Source: DATDAW01 sp036524675
GTDB taxonomy: Bacteria; Verrucomicrobiota; Verrucomicrobiia; Chthoniobacterales; DASVRZ01
Assembly (NCBI GenBank): GCA_036524675.1
Contig: DATDBU010000183.1
Location: 1 to 44,465 of the forward strand
DNA length: 44,465 nt
Direction of reading: 5' to 3'
In this document: positions 6,131 to 14,485 of the stretch, piece by piece
How the letters are laid out: each line of letters opens with the position of its first letter
Numbering within the stretch: the stretch's first letter is position 1
Notes under the pieces: generated by a model
What the model was told of the DNA's origin: nothing
Seen by the model: the letters and a program-made list of their open reading frames with translations, nothing else
Databases searched by the model: none
Position numbers and translations under genes: made by a program

Positions 6131-9078
6131 AAATTCTCTGTGGATGCCGATGATTGAGGCGCCGTCAGCTGTTCCAGTAGAAAAATGAAGGAACGGTAAT
6201 CGTGCCCCGTGGCCAGGTTCAGCCCGATCTCGCAGGTTCGATTGCTGGAGAGGTGGGCATCGAAATGCCGTCCGGCCAGTTCGTCCGCCTGCTCCGACGT
6301 GGCGGAGAGAGTCAGTTCCGGATGCAGAAATCCGCGGTCGCCAGCGAAGGCGCAGCAGGTGGCATGGATCGGCGTCACGGCTTCTTCTGCGAGCGCTGCG
6401 CCCAAAGCTTGCAGTTTTTTGTTCAGCCCCAGGTGGTGCGAGGAACAAACGGGATGGACGACAGCAGAACTAACCTTATGCGTGATCGTCAACCGGGGCA
6501 GAAGATGGTCGTGCGCCCAGGCAATCGAATCGAGAATGGTTAGCGCCTCATGCTTTTTCCGGTTTTCCGGAGTGAGATACTCCACGATTTCACCAATGAG
6601 ACCAAAGGAACACGAACTGGCGTCGCACACGATAGGCAGGCGACCTGCATCACTCCAGTTCCACAGACTTTCGACCACTTTGTTGGCCATGTACGTGTTG
6701 CCATCGAGATAACCTTTGGAATGCCAGACCGTGGCGCAACAATTGCCGGCCAGATCCTCCGGCAGCCACAGCGGCAATCCCGCTCGAGCAGATAACGTGA
6801 CCATCGCCTCCTGGAGGGTCGGAGCAGGAGCCTGACTCTGGGTCGCGCCAAAAATCCGGTTTACACAAGCGGAAAAATAGACCCCCGCAGCACCCTGGCG
6901 CTGAGTCTTGGGAAGCTGGATGGGGGCGGGTTCAGGAATATTAGGCAGCCACGACGGAGCCATTTCTTCGCTCACCACCTTTCGGGCAGCGGAGGTCGCG
7001 GTTCGAGCGGACCATTCGCCGAGGATCCTGGTTACGGCGCCATTCATCCTCAACGCCAAGCGTCCAGCCTGCTCCATGCTCTTCCAATGAAAGGCCGTTT
7101 GTTTGGCCACAAATTCCTCAACCGGCGTGTGCTCCCGATGCCGGAAATGCTTCATCAACGTCCCGGTGTTAATTTGCACGGGACAGGCCAGGGCGCAGGA
7201 GCCATCGCCTGCGCAGGTCTCGATCGCGTCGTATTCGTATTCCCGCAGCAAGGCTTCAGTCACACGCGAACCGGGCGGCTGCCGCAGCATTTCGCGGCGT
7301 AGCACGATCCTTTGCCGGGGAGTTGTGGTTATATTTCGACTGGGGCACACCGGCTCGCAATACCCGCACTCGATGCAACGATCGACTTCGCTTTCCACCA
7401 CCGGCGTGGTGTGCAGATGTCGCAAATGAGATTGGGGATCGCCGGTCAACAACACTCCAGGGGAAAGAATATTATCGGGATCGGCCAAACGTTTGACCCG
7501 CCACATCAGCTGCGTGAGCTTCGGCCCCCACTCGCGCTCCACAAACGGCGCAATATTCCGTCCCGTCCCGTGCTCCGCTTTGAGCGAGCCGTCATACTTG
7601 CCGACAACAAGGGAGACCACGTCCTGAAGAAAAGCGTCGAAACGGGCAATGTCCGCGTCCGAGTTGAGCGAAGGCGTTATCAAAAAATGCAGATTCCCGG
7701 CGGAAGCATGGCCAAATACCGCGCCGGCATAGCCATGGCGGGCGAAGAGAGCCTGCAGATCCAGGGCGCCTTCAGCCAGCCGCTCGGGAGGAAAACAGAC
7801 ATCTTCCAGAATTAGGGAGCTGCCGGGAGGCCGAGCTCCTCCCACCGAGGGTAGCAGTCCATGCCGGACGGTCCAGAATTGGGCGGCGAGCTGGGGATCC
7901 CGGGTGAACACGCCGGGCTCGAGCAGTGTTAACCCCGCGAGTAGTTCGTCGGCGGCAGATTGAGCCTTTTCAAGCTTCGCTGGGCTGCTTTCGCGAAACT
8001 CCACCAACAAGCCCGTGGCTGTTTCCGGAAGCTGCCGCCACCGGTCCGGAACGCCGGGCTTTCCTTCCACGGCTCGCAGCGAAGCCCGGTCGGTGAGCTC
8101 GACCGCGGCGGCCCCTCGATCCACAAACGGCTTGACCGCGGCACAAGCGGAAAACATGTCCGGAAAGATCAGGAATGCGGTTAGGCGGTGTTTGTCATCC
8201 GGAACGGTGTCGAAGACCATCTCAGAAAGGAAGGCGAGCGTTCCCTCGGAACCCACCAGGAGCCGCCGGAAAATTTCCAGGGGTGTCGCCGCGTCCAGGA
8301 AAGCTTCCATGTGGTAGCCCGTGGTGTTCTTGATGCCGAACTTGCGCCGCATCCGGGTCACGAGATCCGGATCGGCCTCAATTTCCCGTTTGATGTCCAT
8401 GAGCCCTAGAGCCAGGTCTGGCTCGGCTTCCGCGAATTTCGTTTCGGCATCCGCCTCAGCCGTATCGATCAGGGTTCCCGAAGGAAGCAAAAACGTCAGC
8501 GACGAAAGGGTCTTGTAGGAATTTTGCGCGGTGCCGCAGCACATGCCGCTCGAGTTATTAGCCACCACGCCGCCGGCGGTGCAGACGGATGCACTGGCCG
8601 GATCTGGGCCCAATCGGTATCCGTGCCCGGCGAGGGCCAGATTGAGCCGATACAGAATGGAGCCAGGCCGGGTGCGCAGCCGGCGTCCCTGCTCCTCCAC
8701 CGTCCAGCCAGCCCAGTGCCGACGCGCCTCCAGCAAAATGCCGTCCCCTTGCGACTGTCCGCTCAAACTGGACCCGGATGCGCGGATGGTGACGGGTAAT
8801 TTTTTCGTCTTTGCATATGAAAAAACCGCCCGGACGTCCGCAACATCACGGGGCATCACGACCACTTTTGGGATCATGCGATACGGGCTCGCGTCCGTGG
8901 CAAAACGGATTAGGTCGGTCACCCGAGAAAACACCTGGGGCGCGCCCAGCAGATCGGTCAACTCGTCCCGCAGCCAGCGGGGCGAGCCTTCAGCCAGATC
9001 GTCCGGGGCCCGGTCAGGGGCTGGTTGATGGCCTGATGGTTGAATGCGTTTGGGATCGGGCTGAAGAAGTTTGCGCAT
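6127..9078 (-). CDS. FAD-linked oxidase/Fe-S fusion protein (YdiJ/GlcD-GlcF-like)
   Basis: This 983-residue membrane-associated dehydrogenase joins a GlcD-type flavin half to a GlcF-type iron-sulfur half. The PCMH FAD-binding domain starts near residue 65 (VVVMPRDVADVRAVF) and includes SSLSGQSQGDGILLEARRHW and GGVVANNSSGMCCGT. The FAD-oxidase C-domain follows to about 540, with HASAGNLHFLITP and EHGTGRNIAPFVE. Two 4Fe-4S motifs are CIECGYCEPVCP (about 567) and CAGDGSCALACPVQ (about 622). Cysteine-rich CCG modules follow, including GNCCATVWHSKGY and ATCCAFAGDRGF. Known relatives oxidise D-2-hydroxyacids (D-lactate, glycolate, D-2-hydroxyglutarate) and pass electrons to quinone or cytochrome. 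All cofactor ligands appear intact. The exact substrate is undetermined. It is translationally coupled to the downstream hydrolase gene. Confidence 0.93.
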   Translation of the reverse strand: MRKLLQPDPKRIQPSGHQPAPDRAPDDLAEGSPRWLRDELTDLLGAPQVFSRVTDLIRFATDASPYRMIPKVVVMPRDVADVRAVFSYAKTKKLPVTIRASGSSLSGQSQGDGILLEARRHWAGWTVEEQGRRLRTRPGSILYRLNLALAGHGYRLGPDPASASVCTAGGVVANNSSGMCCGTAQNSYKTLSSLTFLLPSGTLIDTAEADAETKFAEAEPDLALGLMDIKREIEADPDLVTRMRRKFGIKNTTGYHMEAFLDAATPLEIFRRLLVGSEGTLAFLSEMVFDTVPDDKHRLTAFLIFPDMFSACAAVKPFVDRGAAAVELTDRASLRAVEGKPGVPDRWRQLPETATGLLVEFRESSPAKLEKAQSAADELLAGLTLLEPGVFTRDPQLAAQFWTVRHGLLPSVGGARPPGSSLILEDVCFPPERLAEGALDLQALFARHGYAGAVFGHASAGNLHFLITPSLNSDADIARFDAFLQDVVSLVVGKYDGSLKAEHGTGRNIAPFVEREWGPKLTQLMWRVKRLADPDNILSPGVLLTGDPQSHLRHLHTTPVVESEVDRCIECGYCEPVCPSRNITTTPRQRIVLRREMLRQPPGSRVTEALLREYEYDAIETCAGDGSCALACPVQINTGTLMKHFRHREHTPVEEFVAKQTAFHWKSMEQAGRLALRMNGAVTRILGEWSARTATSAARKVVSEEMAPSWLPNIPEPAPIQLPKTQRQGAAGVYFSACVNRIFGATQSQAPAPTLQEAMVTLSARAGLPLWLPEDLAGNCCATVWHSKGYLDGNTYMANKVVESLWNWSDAGRLPIVCDASSCSFGLIGEIVEYLTPENRKKHEALTILDSIAWAHDHLLPRLTITHKVSSAVVHPVCSSHHLGLNKKLQALGAALAEEAVTPIHATCCAFAGDRGFLHPELTLSATSEQADELAGRHFDAHLSSNRTCEIGLNLATGHDYRSFIFLLEQLTAPQSSASTENL

Positions 9079-9218
9079 CGGAGATTCTTTTCAGGGTTAC
9101 ATTCATTCGCCCTGGTTGAGGCGGAAAGGGCGGATCGTCGACAAGAAAACATAGAGCAGCCTTTTCCGCCACGATGCTGGTGTAACGCTTAAAAAATCAT
9201 CAAGTGCCTCTGCGCGAG

Positions 9219-9587
9219 TCATGGCGATGCTGCTGCAGGCGCCAAAGGTAGAAACAGGGAGCGACGGAGCCGGCCATCGACCGAACGAGTGCGATGACCG
9301 CGGCCTTCAGTATCCGACACGAGGAGAATCTCGCCGCCACGAAAGCGCCGTATCTCACCCGAACCAGTCTCGATTTCGATTTCGCCATCGAGAAGGACAA
9401 TGAACTGCCGCTGCGGCGCGCGATGCCAGTCGTAGTCGTAGTCGCCGCCAGTCTCGCGAAAGATGACTCCGGTAACGGGAACAAGCGCGGAGAGCGCACC
9501 AATATCTCCGCTCGGCACCAATGGAATGTCCCATTCGCGAAAACGGCTGCGTCCATCTGCGTCATTTTCTACACAGGTGATTTTCAT
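9219..9587 (-). CDS. Cupin-domain protein
   Basis: This is a small single-domain cupin of about 122 residues. The core reads YDYDWHRAPQRQFIVLLDGE followed by RRFRGGEILLVSDTEGRGH, which matches the two conserved cupin strands with metal-ligand candidates (His in DWHRAP, Glu in GGEILLV, and the final His). The frame can start at a TTG at 9605, but ATG 9587 (MKITCVEN) fits family starts better. It sits 24 nt downstream of the amidohydrolase gene and is probably cotranscribed with it. The substrate is not predictable; cupins of this size include isomerases, dioxygenases and sugar- or acid-binding sensors. Confidence 0.8.
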   Translation of the reverse strand: MKITCVENDADGRSRFREWDIPLVPSGDIGALSALVPVTGVIFRETGGDYDYDWHRAPQRQFIVLLDGEIEIETGSGEIRRFRGGEILLVSDTEGRGHRTRSVDGRLRRSLFLPLAPAAASP

Positions 9588-9611
9588 TGCCTGCGACTGC
9601 TTCAAATCCGG

Positions 9612-11465
9612 TCAGAACGCGAAACATTCGCAGCCACCGTCCAGCAGGCCGCGTGCACCGAGCATCCATTGCGGAATGTTAAACGGATTGCTTTTCGCCG
9701 GCTGATGCACGTGACGTTCGCAACTGCATCCGTGGGCGTGTTCATGAAGATGCGAGGTAAAACTCTGCCTCCAATAGCCCGGATAACGGACCACCGGCGA
9801 CCAATCGGGCATTACCGGCAGAGCATCGGGATCGAGCGGCTTGAATTCTTCCACGGCATACACCGGCTTTCCGCCCAGGATCGTTAGCACGGATTCCAGG
9901 GATTTGATTTCTTCGTCGGGAATCGTGAAATAGTCGTTGGTTAGCACGACCAGATCGGCAAGTTGCCCCACGACGATGGCGCCGCGTTTTCCTTCTTCAC
10001 GCGACATCCACGTGCTGCCCTGCGTGTAAAGCCGAAGGGCTTCCTCCCGGCTGAGCAGCGCTTTGTCGGGGTAAAGGGCCAAGCCGCCCAGTGTTTTTCC
10101 AGTGGTCATCCAATAGAGAGACACAAAGGGATTGTAGCTGGCTACGCGCGTCGCATCCGTGCCGGCACCGACCGGCACGCCCATCTCCAGCATGCGCCGG
10201 ATGGGCGGCGTGCGCTCGGCGGCTTTCGCGCCGTAGCGATCCACATAGTATTCGCCCTGGAAAGCCATGCGGTGCTGGACCGCGATGCCGCCGCCAAGGG
10301 CTTTGACCCGCTCAATGTTACGGTCGGAAATCGTCTCGCAATGATCGAAAAACCAATGCAAACCCTCCAGCGGAGCGTCCCGGTTCACCCTCTCGAAAAT
10401 ATCGAGGAAACGGGAAATGGACTCGTTGTAGGTCGCATGCAGGCGGAACGGCCAACGGTTTTCGGCCAGGAAATGAACGACTTTTTCCAGTTCGCTCTCC
10501 AGCCTGCCTTCCAGGTCGGGGCGGGGCTCCAGAAAATCCTCAAAATCCGCCGCCGAGAAAACGAGCATTTCGCCCGCGCCGTTGCAGCGGAACATGTCGT
10601 CCCCTTCGTCCGGCTTCACGATCTTCGACCAGCGCACGAAATCTTCGAGTTCGCCGCCCGGTTTCTGAGTAAAAAGATTGTAGGCGATGCGCAGGGTCAT
10701 TTCGCCCCGCTGATGCAGTTGCTGGATAATCTCGTAGTCTTCGGGATAGTTCTGGAAGCCGCCTCCCGCGTCACACACGCTTGTCACACCGAGGCGGTTC
10801 AATTCCCGCATGAAATGGCGCGTCGAATTGTATTGGTATTCCAGCGGAAGCTTGGGACCCTTTGCCAAAGTCGCATAAAGGATGGTTGCATTGGGGCGTG
10901 CCACTAACATTCCTGTCGGATTTCCAGCTTTATCCCGGACGATTTCGCCGCCGGGAGGATTCGGCGTGTCCTTGGTGTAACCGCAAGCTTTCAGGGCCGC
11001 GCGGTTGAGCAAGGCGCGACAATAGAGATGCAAAACAAAAACAGGCGTGTCCGGCGCGGCAGCGTTGATTTCATCCAGGGTCGGCATGCGCCGTTCGGCG
11101 AATTGAAACTCGCTCCAGCCGCCGACGACGCGCACCCATTGCGGAGCGGGCGTGCGCTCGGCCTGTTCGCGGAGCATTTGCAGAGCCAGAGAAACCGAAG
11201 GCACGCCCTCCCAGCGCAGCTCCATGTTGTAGTTCAATCCGCCGCGGATGACGTGCAGGTGTGAATCATAGAGACCGGGAATGACCCGGCGACCGTTGAG
11301 ATCGACGACTTTCGTTTCTGGGCCGCGTTGAAATTCCGCAGCGTTATCGACTCCGGCGACTCGGCCGTCCACAATGACGACTTCCTTCGCCTCGGGATGT
11401 TTCGGATCGAGAGTGGTGATACGTCCGTTTAGAAGAATGAGATCGGCGGTGGGATAGGTATTCAT
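9612..11465 (-). CDS. Amidohydrolase family 3 protein (YtcJ-like) with Cys/His-rich tail
   Basis: This 617-residue metal-dependent amidohydrolase hydrolyses an unknown amide or cyclic amide. The N-terminal composite beta domain leads to the first metal motif at residues 69-71 (DSHLHVIRGG). Further ligand candidates are HATYNES, WFFDHCETISDRN and the Asp in VGAGTDATRV. The C-terminal part returns to the beta domain (GQLADLVVLTND). The long frame continues to 11705, but ATG 11463-11465 (MNTYPTADLILLNG) is where family similarity begins. The last 55 residues are unusual: HLHEHAHGCSCERHVHQ followed by a closing GGCECFAF, rich in His and Cys. No signal peptide is seen. The DUF433 gene is divergent, 12 nt away. 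Confidence 0.88.
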   Translation of the reverse strand: MNTYPTADLILLNGRITTLDPKHPEAKEVVIVDGRVAGVDNAAEFQRGPETKVVDLNGRRVIPGLYDSHLHVIRGGLNYNMELRWEGVPSVSLALQMLREQAERTPAPQWVRVVGGWSEFQFAERRMPTLDEINAAAPDTPVFVLHLYCRALLNRAALKACGYTKDTPNPPGGEIVRDKAGNPTGMLVARPNATILYATLAKGPKLPLEYQYNSTRHFMRELNRLGVTSVCDAGGGFQNYPEDYEIIQQLHQRGEMTLRIAYNLFTQKPGGELEDFVRWSKIVKPDEGDDMFRCNGAGEMLVFSAADFEDFLEPRPDLEGRLESELEKVVHFLAENRWPFRLHATYNESISRFLDIFERVNRDAPLEGLHWFFDHCETISDRNIERVKALGGGIAVQHRMAFQGEYYVDRYGAKAAERTPPIRRMLEMGVPVGAGTDATRVASYNPFVSLYWMTTGKTLGGLALYPDKALLSREEALRLYTQGSTWMSREEGKRGAIVVGQLADLVVLTNDYFTIPDEEIKSLESVLTILGGKPVYAVEEFKPLDPDALPVMPDWSPVVRYPGYWRQSFTSHLHEHAHGCSCERHVHQPAKSNPFNIPQWMLGARGLLDGGCECFAF

Positions 11466-11477
11466 GGTTGGCAGCTG

Positions 11478-11729
11478 GTGGATGGTGAAGTAAACTTTTG
11501 CTTGAATATAGGAGCGATTGAGGTCAACCCGGATGTTTTCAACGGCCGTCCCGTCGTGCGCGGCACTCGAATTGCCGTTGGCTCTGTGCCTGGCATGCTC
11601 GCCGCAGGGGATTCCATCGACGAAGTGCTGGTGGCTTATCCAACGTTGTCGCGGGCGCAGGTCCTGGCCTGCCTGGATCATGCAGCCCAGTTGATGCAGA
11701 ACCAATGCACGCTTGACTCGGTCTCATGA
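11478..11729 (+). CDS. DUF433 antitoxin-like protein
   Basis: This is a protein of about 83 residues with the DUF433 core NPDVFNGRPVVRGTRIAVGS, followed by a helix-turn-helix-like segment (DSIDEVLVAYPTLSRAQVLA). DUF433 proteins are VapB-like partners of PIN-fold toxins and probably bind DNA and autoregulate. The frame opens with GTG 11478. A TTG at 11502 with GGTGAAG 12 nt upstream would give the more usual start just before the core. Its stop overlaps the start of the PIN-like gene as ATGA (11726-11729), the typical toxin-antitoxin layout. It is divergent from the amidohydrolase gene, so the 12-nt space must hold overlapping signals. Confidence 0.82.
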   Translation: MDGEVNFCLNIGAIEVNPDVFNGRPVVRGTRIAVGSVPGMLAAGDSIDEVLVAYPTLSRAQVLACLDHAAQLMQNQCTLDSVS

Positions 11730-11968
11730 CCGGCTTTTTTTTCGACGAAAATCTTCCGGCTGTTTCCGATCTTCCCGTGAAACTCCCTATCGTCCACGCC
11801 TCACGTCTCGGAGCCCGGATGACAAAAGTCGTACATTTGCGCGTCGGGAACATGCGACGACGGGAATTCGAGACGTGGTTAAAACGATGCTGGCCTCGAA
11901 TCGAAGCGGCCGTAAAGGAGCACAAACTCGTCAATGTATTTCCAACTAGCATTCAATCCGTGCGTTGA
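11726..11968 (+). CDS. DUF5615-like PIN toxin, apparently internally deleted
   Basis: This 80-residue product begins FFFDENLPAVSDLPVKLPIV, the beta strand with the first acidic residues of DUF5615/PIN-like proteins. It ends with the family's C-terminal signature TKVVHLRVGNMRRREFE...WLKRCWPRIEAAV. The usual middle (D-x-E-I-W helix and the V-x-T-x-D-x-DF strand with catalytic Asp residues) is missing: the sequence jumps from HASRLGARM straight to TKVVHL. The length is about 80 against roughly 110-115 for the family (general knowledge). I infer an in-frame deletion that should abolish RNase activity. It is translationally coupled to the DUF433 gene. Its last 16 nt overlap the end of the convergent ABM-domain gene. 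Confidence 0.7.
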   Translation: MTGFFFDENLPAVSDLPVKLPIVHASRLGARMTKVVHLRVGNMRRREFETWLKRCWPRIEAAVKEHKLVNVFPTSIQSVR

Positions 11969-12531
11969 ATGGTTCCAGCGGCCTTCCCCTCCTTCTCTGG
12001 GTGAAGCCAGGAGTGCGCGACCTTGACAAGCAACGGCATTGCAACCCAGGTGAGGACGATGACGATGCCAGCTGACACCACCCCGGATGTTAGAATTTTC
12101 GAAATGTTAGGCCCCAGCAACGGCACGAGAATCGCCGGCACGATCATACTAACCGGCCAGACGGCAATCCAGGTTAGCAAAGCCATTTTCCAACGTGGCG
12201 GCATGGCTCCATGAGGCTCACGGAACCAGGCTTCCAGACCGTCCAATCGCCGGTAGCTGGCCTCGCCTTCGACCATCGGTTCGATGCGGACCAGCCAGTC
12301 CTTGTAAAGAGCGGTTTCGTAGAAAGCATCCCGGTCTGCCACACTGGCAAACGTGCGCAGGATGCCGTATTCCGTGGAACCAGAACCAGGTGGAGGGTGC
12401 AGGCAATGCACCCCCCGCGCTCCAGGTTCGGCCAAAGAACGGCTCGCAAAATCCGCCAATGCGCGCTCGAATTCCGCAATGTGCGTTTTCCGGACGCGCC
12501 GCGTGATCGCTATATGAATTGGCTCTTCCAT
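11953..12531 (-). CDS. Antibiotic-biosynthesis-monooxygenase domain protein with membrane tail
   Basis: This 192-residue protein has an N-terminal dimeric alpha/beta ABM domain (residues 5-95: PIHIAITRRVRKTHIAEFER, later EYGILRTFASVADRDAFYET). Its C-terminal half carries two hydrophobic segments (about 115-140 and 150-172) separated by a PLLGPNISK loop, followed by a charged tail. Membrane-anchored ABM proteins of this layout are common but uncharacterised; they may bind small hydrophobic or redox compounds. ATG 12531 gives the expected start. The gene runs convergently into the PIN-like gene with a 16-nt overlap. A hairpin repeat separates it from the YcaC-like gene upstream. Confidence 0.82.
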   Translation of the reverse strand: MEEPIHIAITRRVRKTHIAEFERALADFASRSLAEPGARGVHCLHPPPGSGSTEYGILRTFASVADRDAFYETALYKDWLVRIEPMVEGEASYRRLDGLEAWFREPHGAMPPRWKMALLTWIAVWPVSMIVPAILVPLLGPNISKILTSGVVSAGIVIVLTWVAMPLLVKVAHSWLHPEKEGKAAGTIQRTD

Positions 12532-12539
12532 GCTTTTTT

Positions 12540-12646
12540 GTAGCGGCGGTTCTATGACCGCCGGTTCTCTGCGTCAGCGGGGAGTTCCTATCACGTGCCC
12601 GTCCCGCCTGTTCATGGACATCCTGGCTGTGCGGATCCGGCGCTAC
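12540..12646. repeat. GTAGCG...CGCTAC-bounded hairpin element
   Basis: The element starts GTAGCG (12540-12545) and ends with its complement CGCTAC (12641-12646). Inside the left end, GGCGGT and ACCGCC form a perfect 6-bp stem around TCTATG (12545-12562). The 107-nt unit fills the space between the ABM gene and the YcaC-like gene and has no coding frame of note. The form is REPIN-like, and similar GTAGCGGCGGT starts are familiar from Verrucomicrobiota intergenic DNA as a general impression. Confidence 0.5.
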
Positions 12647-12650
12647 GGAA

Positions 12651-13328
12651 TTAGTGCGCGGCTTTTTTCGGTACGATTTGGGGTTTCAGGGCCGATTGCG
12701 GCGCCTTGTGGACCATCGTATAGGCATATTCCACGCCCACACCATAGGCGCCACCCTGTTCTTTGATCAGGCCCATCAGTTTGTCGTAATGGTCGCGTTT
12801 GGCCCAATCGCGCTGCCATTCCAGCAGAGCAGGAATCGTCGTCACGCGGACGGCACCGGCCTGGACCATCCGGGACAGAGCGGCTTCGTGAGCTGCGGGC
12901 GATGTCGCGCCGCAACAATCTTCAACGACGTAAATGTTATATCCGGCGCCAAGCATTTCGATGGTTGGCCAGGTCACACAGACTTCCGTCCAAAGGCCCG
13001 TCATAAGAATGTTCTTTTTGCCCGTCGCCTCGATGGCCGCGCGGAAGCCGGCGTCATCCCAGGAGTTCATGGAAGTCCGTTCAACGACCGGCTGACCGGG
13101 AAACACGTCGAGAAGCTGAGGCCAGATGTAACCGCTGAAAGATTCCGTCTCCACAGCGGTAAGAACGGCGGGAACGTTGAATTCCTTCGCGACCTTTGCG
13201 AGAAGGGTCACGTTATTGATCAACGATGCCCGCTCAATGCTGGCAACGCCAAAGGTCATTTGCGGCTGGTGATCGATGAAGACAACGGCGCTGTCTTCCG
13301 GTGTGTAGAGTTTGTTGTAGTGGCTCAT
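12651..13328 (-). CDS. Isochorismatase-family hydrolase (YcaC-like)
   Basis: This is a 225-residue cysteine hydrolase of the isochorismatase superfamily, closest in look to YcaC. The N-terminal VVFIDHQPQMTFGV carries the catalytic Asp. The segment VVERTSMNSWDDAGFR and the nucleophile region MTGLWTEVCVTWPTIEML (Cys at about residue 118) complete the signature. The C-terminus WAKRDHYDKLMGLIKEQGGA is also typical of the family. The substrate is not known; relatives hydrolyse amides or nicotinamide-like compounds. ATG 13328 is the only sensible start. The MBL-fold gene is transcribed divergently with 174 nt between them, which must carry both promoters. Confidence 0.9.
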   Translation of the reverse strand: MSHYNKLYTPEDSAVVFIDHQPQMTFGVASIERASLINNVTLLAKVAKEFNVPAVLTAVETESFSGYIWPQLLDVFPGQPVVERTSMNSWDDAGFRAAIEATGKKNILMTGLWTEVCVTWPTIEMLGAGYNIYVVEDCCGATSPAAHEAALSRMVQAGAVRVTTIPALLEWQRDWAKRDHYDKLMGLIKEQGGAYGVGVEYAYTMVHKAPQSALKPQIVPKKAAH

Positions 13329-13502
13329 GGCGCCTAAACCTATCCCAGCGTCAGGCAGCCTCCATTGACCATGACGCTGAACTTTCCACCCACCTATCGA
13401 AGCAGGCCCTTCTCCTCCGAAAGAAGGAGATGCCCTTCCTCAGCCCGCAGATGATTGCCTCGTCAGGCATTCGATGACACACTCCGATCGGTTCCGCCAC
13501 CG

Positions 13503-14414
13503 ATGATCCAGCTTGGTTCCACCCTCCGAGTCTTTCATCCCGCTCCAAACGTCCTCGCATTCTATGACGGAAGGATCGAAGGCCAGCGGGCTTATTCGAC
13601 GCATCCAAACTGGTTGGACGACGGCGCCTACACGCTCGGAATCTGCTCCTTCGCCATCGTGAATGGAAAATCCGCCCTGGTTTACGACACGCACATTTCG
13701 CTTCCCCACGCTCGCGCCATCCGAACCAAGCTCGAAGCCATGGGCATTCGCGAGATTCGCGTCGTCCTGAGCCATTGGCACGATGATCACGTTGCCGGGA
13801 ACGAAGTTTTTGCGGATTGCGAGATTTTGGCGCATCGCCTCACCGCGGAGATTCTGACTGAACGCCGGACGATGTTGGAATCCGGCGATCCGCCGATCAA
13901 ACCACTCGTTTTGCCTAACAGGACGTGGGAGGGGCAAATGGAACTCGAAGTGGGATGCCTCCGAATCGAATTGCGGCACGCCGATATTCACAGCCGCGAC
14001 GGAACCGTCCTTTACCTCCCCGCGCAAGGCTTGCTCTTCGCAGGCGATACCTTGGAGGACCCAGTCACCTACGTCGATGAGCCGGACCGGCTGGGCGTCC
14101 ATCTCGAGAACCTTCGCATTATGGAAAACTGGAAGGAAAACTGGGCTTTGCCGCGAATCCTACCCAACCACGGAGCACCGGAGAAGATTGCAGCAGGCGG
14201 ATACCCAGCCTCGCTGGTCGGCGCGACCCGGCGCTACGTTGACAAGCTTCTTAGATGCCCGGGCGACGAAGGTCTCGCGAGTCAGGATCTTCGAACCTTT
14301 GCCGGTGATGACTTTGCCTGTGGCGCCATCACCTATTTTCCGCCTTACGAAGAAGTCCACCGCGGCAACGTAAAGGCCGTTTGCGCCACGTCGATAGGGA
14401 GCGAACGCTCTTGA
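13503..14414 (+). CDS. MBL-fold metallo-hydrolase
   Basis: This is a 303-residue metallo-beta-lactamase-fold protein. The metal motif HWHDDH in VLSHWHDDHVAGNEVF is the canonical HxHxDH. Further ligands are His in RHADIHSRDG, Asp in LLFAGDTLEDP and His in ILPNHGAPE. The frame is open from 13455, but ATG 13503 (MIQLGSTLRVFHPAPNVLAF) begins where the family fold begins. There is no signal peptide, so a cytoplasmic role is likely. The substrate is unknown: the superfamily includes thioesterases, lactonases and persulfide dioxygenases. It converges with the response regulator gene, with 71 nt between the stops. Confidence 0.88.
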   Translation: MIQLGSTLRVFHPAPNVLAFYDGRIEGQRAYSTHPNWLDDGAYTLGICSFAIVNGKSALVYDTHISLPHARAIRTKLEAMGIREIRVVLSHWHDDHVAGNEVFADCEILAHRLTAEILTERRTMLESGDPPIKPLVLPNRTWEGQMELEVGCLRIELRHADIHSRDGTVLYLPAQGLLFAGDTLEDPVTYVDEPDRLGVHLENLRIMENWKENWALPRILPNHGAPEKIAAGGYPASLVGATRRYVDKLLRCPGDEGLASQDLRTFAGDDFACGAITYFPPYEEVHRGNVKAVCATSIGSERS

Positions 14415-14485
14415 AATCAGCCGCAAATCCTCATATTGCTTCGGACATTATCCAGGAAGCTTCCCTCTGGTTTCAGGCACGGGAA

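Noticed and set aside
9079..9218. Possible gene or RNA between the flavoprotein gene and the cupin gene
   Set aside because: 140 nt without a coding frame, strong hairpin or RNA signature. It presumably holds the promoter of the flavoprotein gene.
13400..13430. Short TCTCCT/AGGAGA hairpin in the divergent intergenic region 13329-13502
   Set aside because: Only 6 bp with no T-run and no link to a known operator; not enough to call a regulatory site.
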